Of a stretch of DNA of 64,000 nucleotides, positions 60,982-64,000 are shown piece by piece. Every line of letters starts with the position of its first letter. The stretch's first letter is position 1. A program made the translations under genes and the position numbers. Where the stretch lies: positions 248,001 through 312,000 of the forward strand of contig CAWKOX010000033.1 of assembly GCA_963851095.1 (NCBI GenBank), written 5' to 3'. The notes beneath the pieces are model-generated. The model was not told the origin of the DNA and did no database searches. It was given only the letters and a program-made list of their open reading frames with translations. This stretch comes from Oleispira sp963851095 (lineage in GTDB: Bacteria > Pseudomonadota > Gammaproteobacteria > Pseudomonadales > Oceanobacteraceae).

Positions 60982-62052
60982 ATGGATGCAAATAAGCAAA
61001 AAGCACTTGATGCAGCACTAGGTCAGATTGAGCGTCAGTTCGGTAAAGGCTCCATTATGAAAATGGGCGACCAGCCACGCGAAGCAATTCCGTCAGTATC
61101 AACAGGTTCCTTGACCTTGGATGTAGCGCTCGGCATAGGTGGTTTGCCATATGGCCGAATCGTTGAAATTTATGGTCCAGAAAGTTCAGGTAAAACAACG
61201 CTTTGTCTGTCTGTGATGGCTGAAGCACAAAAGCAAGGTAAAACGGTAGCTATCGTTGATGCCGAGCACGCACTTGATCCTTTATATGCTGAAAAGTTAG
61301 GTATTAACCTAGATACTTTACTCGTTTCTCAGCCAGATACGGGTGAGCAAGGCTTAGAAATTACTGACAGTCTAGTACGTTCAGGTGCGGTTGATGTGAT
61401 CGTAGTCGATTCTGTTGCCGCGCTAACACCAAAAGCAGAGATCGAAGGCGACATGGGTGATCACCATGTTGGTTTGCAAGCACGTTTAATGTCACAAGCA
61501 TTAAGAAAGATGACTGCAAATGTTAAGAACGCGAACTGCTTAGTGATCTTCATTAACCAAATTCGTATGAAAATTGGTGTGATGTTTGGTAATCCAGAAA
61601 CAACGACCGGTGGTAATGCACTTAAGTTCTACTCCTCTGTTCGTTTAGACATTCGTCGTACAGGTGCGGTAAAGCAGGGTGATGAAGTAACGGGTAACGA
61701 AACTCGCGTAAAGGTTGTGAAGAACAAGGTTGCTCCTCCCTTTAAGCAAGCTGAATTCCAGATCCTTTATGGTGAAGGTATTTATCACATGGGTGAAGTT
61801 ATCGACCTAGGTGTGAAGTGTGGTTTGGTTGATAAGTCAGGTGCTTGGTATGCCTATCAAGGTGATAAAATTGGCCAGGGTAAAGCGAATGCTGCAAAGT
61901 TCTTGCAAGATAACCCAGCAATTGCTGAGGAAATCGAGAAAGAAATTCGCTTGCAGCTAATGGCTAGCCCAACCGCTGAAAAATCAGGTGATAAAGAAGG
62001 CGATAAAAAGTCTGACAAAGTTAAAGAACCTAAAGAAAAAAGTGAGTCTTAG
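60982..62052 (+). CDS. recA: Recombinase RecA
   Basis: Strand-exchange ATPase and SOS co-protease. 356 residues. Walker A GPESSGKTTLCLS, DAEHALDPLYAEKLGI, L2/L1 regions with MSQALRKMTANVKNANC and IRMKIGVMFGNPETTTGGNALKFYSSVR. The C-terminal tail is acidic and Lys-rich (EKSGDKEGDKKSDKVKEPKEKSES), longer in charge repeats than E. coli. Preceded by AAGGAACG. recX follows after 8 bp. Confidence 0.99.
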   Translation: MDANKQKALDAALGQIERQFGKGSIMKMGDQPREAIPSVSTGSLTLDVALGIGGLPYGRIVEIYGPESSGKTTLCLSVMAEAQKQGKTVAIVDAEHALDPLYAEKLGINLDTLLVSQPDTGEQGLEITDSLVRSGAVDVIVVDSVAALTPKAEIEGDMGDHHVGLQARLMSQALRKMTANVKNANCLVIFINQIRMKIGVMFGNPETTTGGNALKFYSSVRLDIRRTGAVKQGDEVTGNETRVKVVKNKVAPPFKQAEFQILYGEGIYHMGEVIDLGVKCGLVDKSGAWYAYQGDKIGQGKANAAKFLQDNPAIAEEIEKEIRLQLMASPTAEKSGDKEGDKKSDKVKEPKEKSES

Positions 62053-62060
62053 GATTTACT

Positions 62061-62555
62061 GTGTATAAAAATACTTCAGAGTTTTTTAAACCAATAGAAC
62101 TCTCTGAAAGTGAATTACGCGTGGCAGCAATTAATTTGCTGTCACGTCGTGAATATTCCCGTCATGAGCTTTATCAAAAGCTTATTACTCGCACCCCTAG
62201 CGAGACCTATTTACTCCAATTATTAGATCAACTCGTTCAGGCTGGCTATCAAAGCGATCAGCGTTTTACCGAGTCTTTTATTCGATCACGCATCAATCGT
62301 GGTTTAGGCCAGATGAGAATAGAGCGTGAGCTGAAAGAAAAAGGCATTGAACAAGACTTGATCGAGCAGGGCTTTTCCGTCGAAATTGATTGGTTTGAAC
62401 TGGCATATGAATGCGGTTTAAGAAAATTTCGTTCCTTGGATCTTTATGATTATAAAGAGAAGCAAAAAGCGTTTCGTTATTTAGCCTACCGTGGATTTTC
62501 GATGGATCAGATACATTTCGCAGTAGATCATTACCTAGAATTACAAAAGTCATAA
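62061..62555 (+). CDS. recX: RecX regulator of RecA
   Basis: Inhibits RecA filament extension by binding in the groove. 164 residues with tandem three-helix repeats: AAINLLSRREYSRHELYQKLITR, LLDQLVQAGYQSDQRFTESFIRSRINRGLGQMRIERELKEKGI and AFRYLAYRGFSMDQIHFAVD. Begins with GTG 8 bp after recA, with AGGA as ribosome-binding site; probably co-transcribed. Confidence 0.93.
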   Translation: MYKNTSEFFKPIELSESELRVAAINLLSRREYSRHELYQKLITRTPSETYLLQLLDQLVQAGYQSDQRFTESFIRSRINRGLGQMRIERELKEKGIEQDLIEQGFSVEIDWFELAYECGLRKFRSLDLYDYKEKQKAFRYLAYRGFSMDQIHFAVDHYLELQKS

Positions 62556-62790
62556 TATAACAGTTATATAGAACTCTGTTTTTAGACTTTTAGCTTTGAA
62601 AGCCTTCTATGACAGCCTTTCCCTGTAACCTGTCGCCTGAGTCCATTGACAGATTAGCGGCTGAACGAATATCTTACTAACATAATTATAAAGACAGTTA
62701 CTCTGATGGAATAAGAAGTAGCGCGTCGATGACTAATGTGGATTTTTTTAAGAAAACGCACGATAGTCATACAGTCTATTGAGGTAAGTT

Positions 62791-63873
62791 ATGCCAATTT
62801 TGCCACAAGTGGCCCTGCCATTTGTACGCCTGCTGTATCAGTTTTGGCTGGATCACAATGTGCCAAAAAATATTCTTGATGATATTGTAGGTGCCGACAT
62901 TGAAGTTGAAGGCAAAGGTAAATTTGGTATATCCAGTCATAAAATGGCTCGACTACACCAAGCTGCTGTTGAATCAACCGAAGATCATTCTTTAGGTATC
63001 CGCCTAGGCCAGCATATTGCAAAATCTAATATTGCCATCTCGGATATGTTATTAAGATCGCAATCTTTAGAGAGTGGATTAGAGGCTTTATTGAGTCATT
63101 CTTCTGCGATTTCGGAGTCAGGTTTTTTTGAACTCTCTGACATTGGTGACGAGGTTGTACGCTTATCATTTCATAGAAATGAAGGTGTAATTCTTAGCAA
63201 CTATCAGAAAGATGTTGTCTTCACTTCCATTTATAATTGGTTTTCTTTTTTATTTCCTGATGCGAATAAACATATCAAATATTTTTTTGATGCGAGAGCT
63301 GTATCGGGAGATGAGCATAAAGAACTACTGGATTGTACTATCTGCAAAAGTGACGATACTTACTTAGAAATATCAAGATCGTTACTGGTTCGAGAAAACC
63401 CCTGCGCGAATAAAGTCCTTTTTGATAAAAACATTATTGAGGTTGGTCGGGCTATTGCCAAGCGCAAGCAGCGTCTTGAGCTCTATATTGAGGTTCGTGC
63501 TGCCATTGAAGCTTGCTTGTTGCAGCGAAATGCAACGCAGGAAAATGTCGCTCAGCAATTGAATCTAACCATCCGAAATATGCAGCGTCGTTTAAAGGAG
63601 GTTGGGGTGACTTATCAATCGATTTTAGATGATAGCCGAGAAGCACTTGCATTGAGTCTGATAAAAGAAAAAAGCATTCCTCTTTATGAGATCTCATTTT
63701 TGGTCGGGTTTACAGAGCCTAGTGCTTTTTATAAGGCATTTCGTCGTTGGACGGGCAAGCGTCCTGGTGACTATCGTCAGACGGTATCTGATTTAGAGAA
63801 AACGGATAATCCGGAGCATCAATTCAGTAATAAAGAGCTGGGTGAAGTATCGAGAAATTTAGAATCTGCTTAA
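62791..63873 (+). CDS. AraC-family transcriptional regulator
   Basis: A 360-residue regulator. N-terminal ~220 residues match the arabinose-binding-like domain of the OruR/ArgR-type AraC proteins (MARLHQAAVESTEDHSLGIRLGQHI). The C-terminal AraC HTH pair is NVAQQLNLTIRNMQRRLKEVGVTYQSILDD and IPLYEISFLVGFTEPSAFYKAFRRWTGKRPGDYRQ. Target genes and ligand are unknown; the region downstream is outside the window. It begins after a 235-bp gap following recX. Confidence 0.9.
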   Translation: MPILPQVALPFVRLLYQFWLDHNVPKNILDDIVGADIEVEGKGKFGISSHKMARLHQAAVESTEDHSLGIRLGQHIAKSNIAISDMLLRSQSLESGLEALLSHSSAISESGFFELSDIGDEVVRLSFHRNEGVILSNYQKDVVFTSIYNWFSFLFPDANKHIKYFFDARAVSGDEHKELLDCTICKSDDTYLEISRSLLVRENPCANKVLFDKNIIEVGRAIAKRKQRLELYIEVRAAIEACLLQRNATQENVAQQLNLTIRNMQRRLKEVGVTYQSILDDSREALALSLIKEKSIPLYEISFLVGFTEPSAFYKAFRRWTGKRPGDYRQTVSDLEKTDNPEHQFSNKELGEVSRNLESA

Positions 63874-64000
63874 ACCCTAATTTTATTTCAATACTTTTCC
63901 CCTTTTGTCAGCCCTTTTTTATCCGTCTTTGTCTACTCTCACTTTTCTGAGTAGGGTTTGTGAAGCCTAGTGAAGCTTCAGGCGCGGTCTAATAACTTTG

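Noticed and set aside
1..64000. CRISPR array, integrated prophage, tRNA or rRNA genes
   Set aside because: No regularly spaced direct repeats, no phage structural genes, and no intergenic segment with tRNA-like arms or CCA-type ends was seen.

Overview
The window is a contiguous piece of a gammaproteobacterial chromosome. The gene order surE-pcm-DUF368-nlpD-rpoS / fdxA-mutS / recA-recX, preceded by pyrG-eno-ftsB-ispD-ispF-truD, is typical of Pseudomonas-like and Oceanospirillales genomes. The moderate GC content, the SbmA, MenA and DesT-type desaturase genes, and the many outer-membrane and lipoprotein genes fit a marine Oceanospirillales organism (Oleispira/Bermanella/Thalassolituus-like). 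The taxonomic call is an inference. I see no rRNA, tRNA, CRISPR array, prophage or intact insertion sequence.

Layout. 1-7.1 kb: a DUF3015 secreted protein, a DUF4105 protein coupled to a lipoprotein hydrolase, then guaB and guaA, whose leaders and trailers are full of hairpins. 7.1-9.1 kb: a GNAT enzyme, DUF3087 and a BASS-family transporter. 9.2-12.3 kb: the rpsP-rimM-trmD-rplS operon and dsbC. 12.3-13.4 kb: an AT-rich stretch without a clear gene that carries a cluster of DnaA-box-like sites. 13.4-21.8 kb: DUF454 and a TruC-like enzyme with overlapping 3' ends, DUF2007, DinB, a very large predicted outer-membrane metalloprotease, a MITE-like repeat, a one-domain voltage-gated channel, a PhnA-like protein and three tandem small lipoproteins. 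22-25.8 kb: sbmA, an SDR and an amidase.

25.9-32.4 kb: a tightly packed six-gene operon (di-heme lipoprotein, DUF1501, TlpA-like thioredoxin, DUF4266 lipoprotein, DUF3570 predicted barrel, ApbE flavin transferase). It looks like an envelope redox system and is my best candidate for under-described biology, because DUF3570 carries SGAS motifs that resemble ApbE flavinylation sites. 32.7-40.9 kb: a 7TM diguanylate cyclase, menA, RluA-family and small conserved genes, a Nudix CoA pyrophosphatase, gamma carbonic anhydrase and purT. 41-44.2 kb: a fatty-acid desaturase and its ferredoxin-reductase partner, divergent from a DesT-like TetR regulator with three operator-like palindromes between them. 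44.2-46.5 kb: a glycosyltransferase and a DMT transporter.

46.6-64 kb: the housekeeping block pyrG to recX. surE is interrupted by a single-base frameshift, a LexA box precedes recA, and an AraC-family regulator closes the window.
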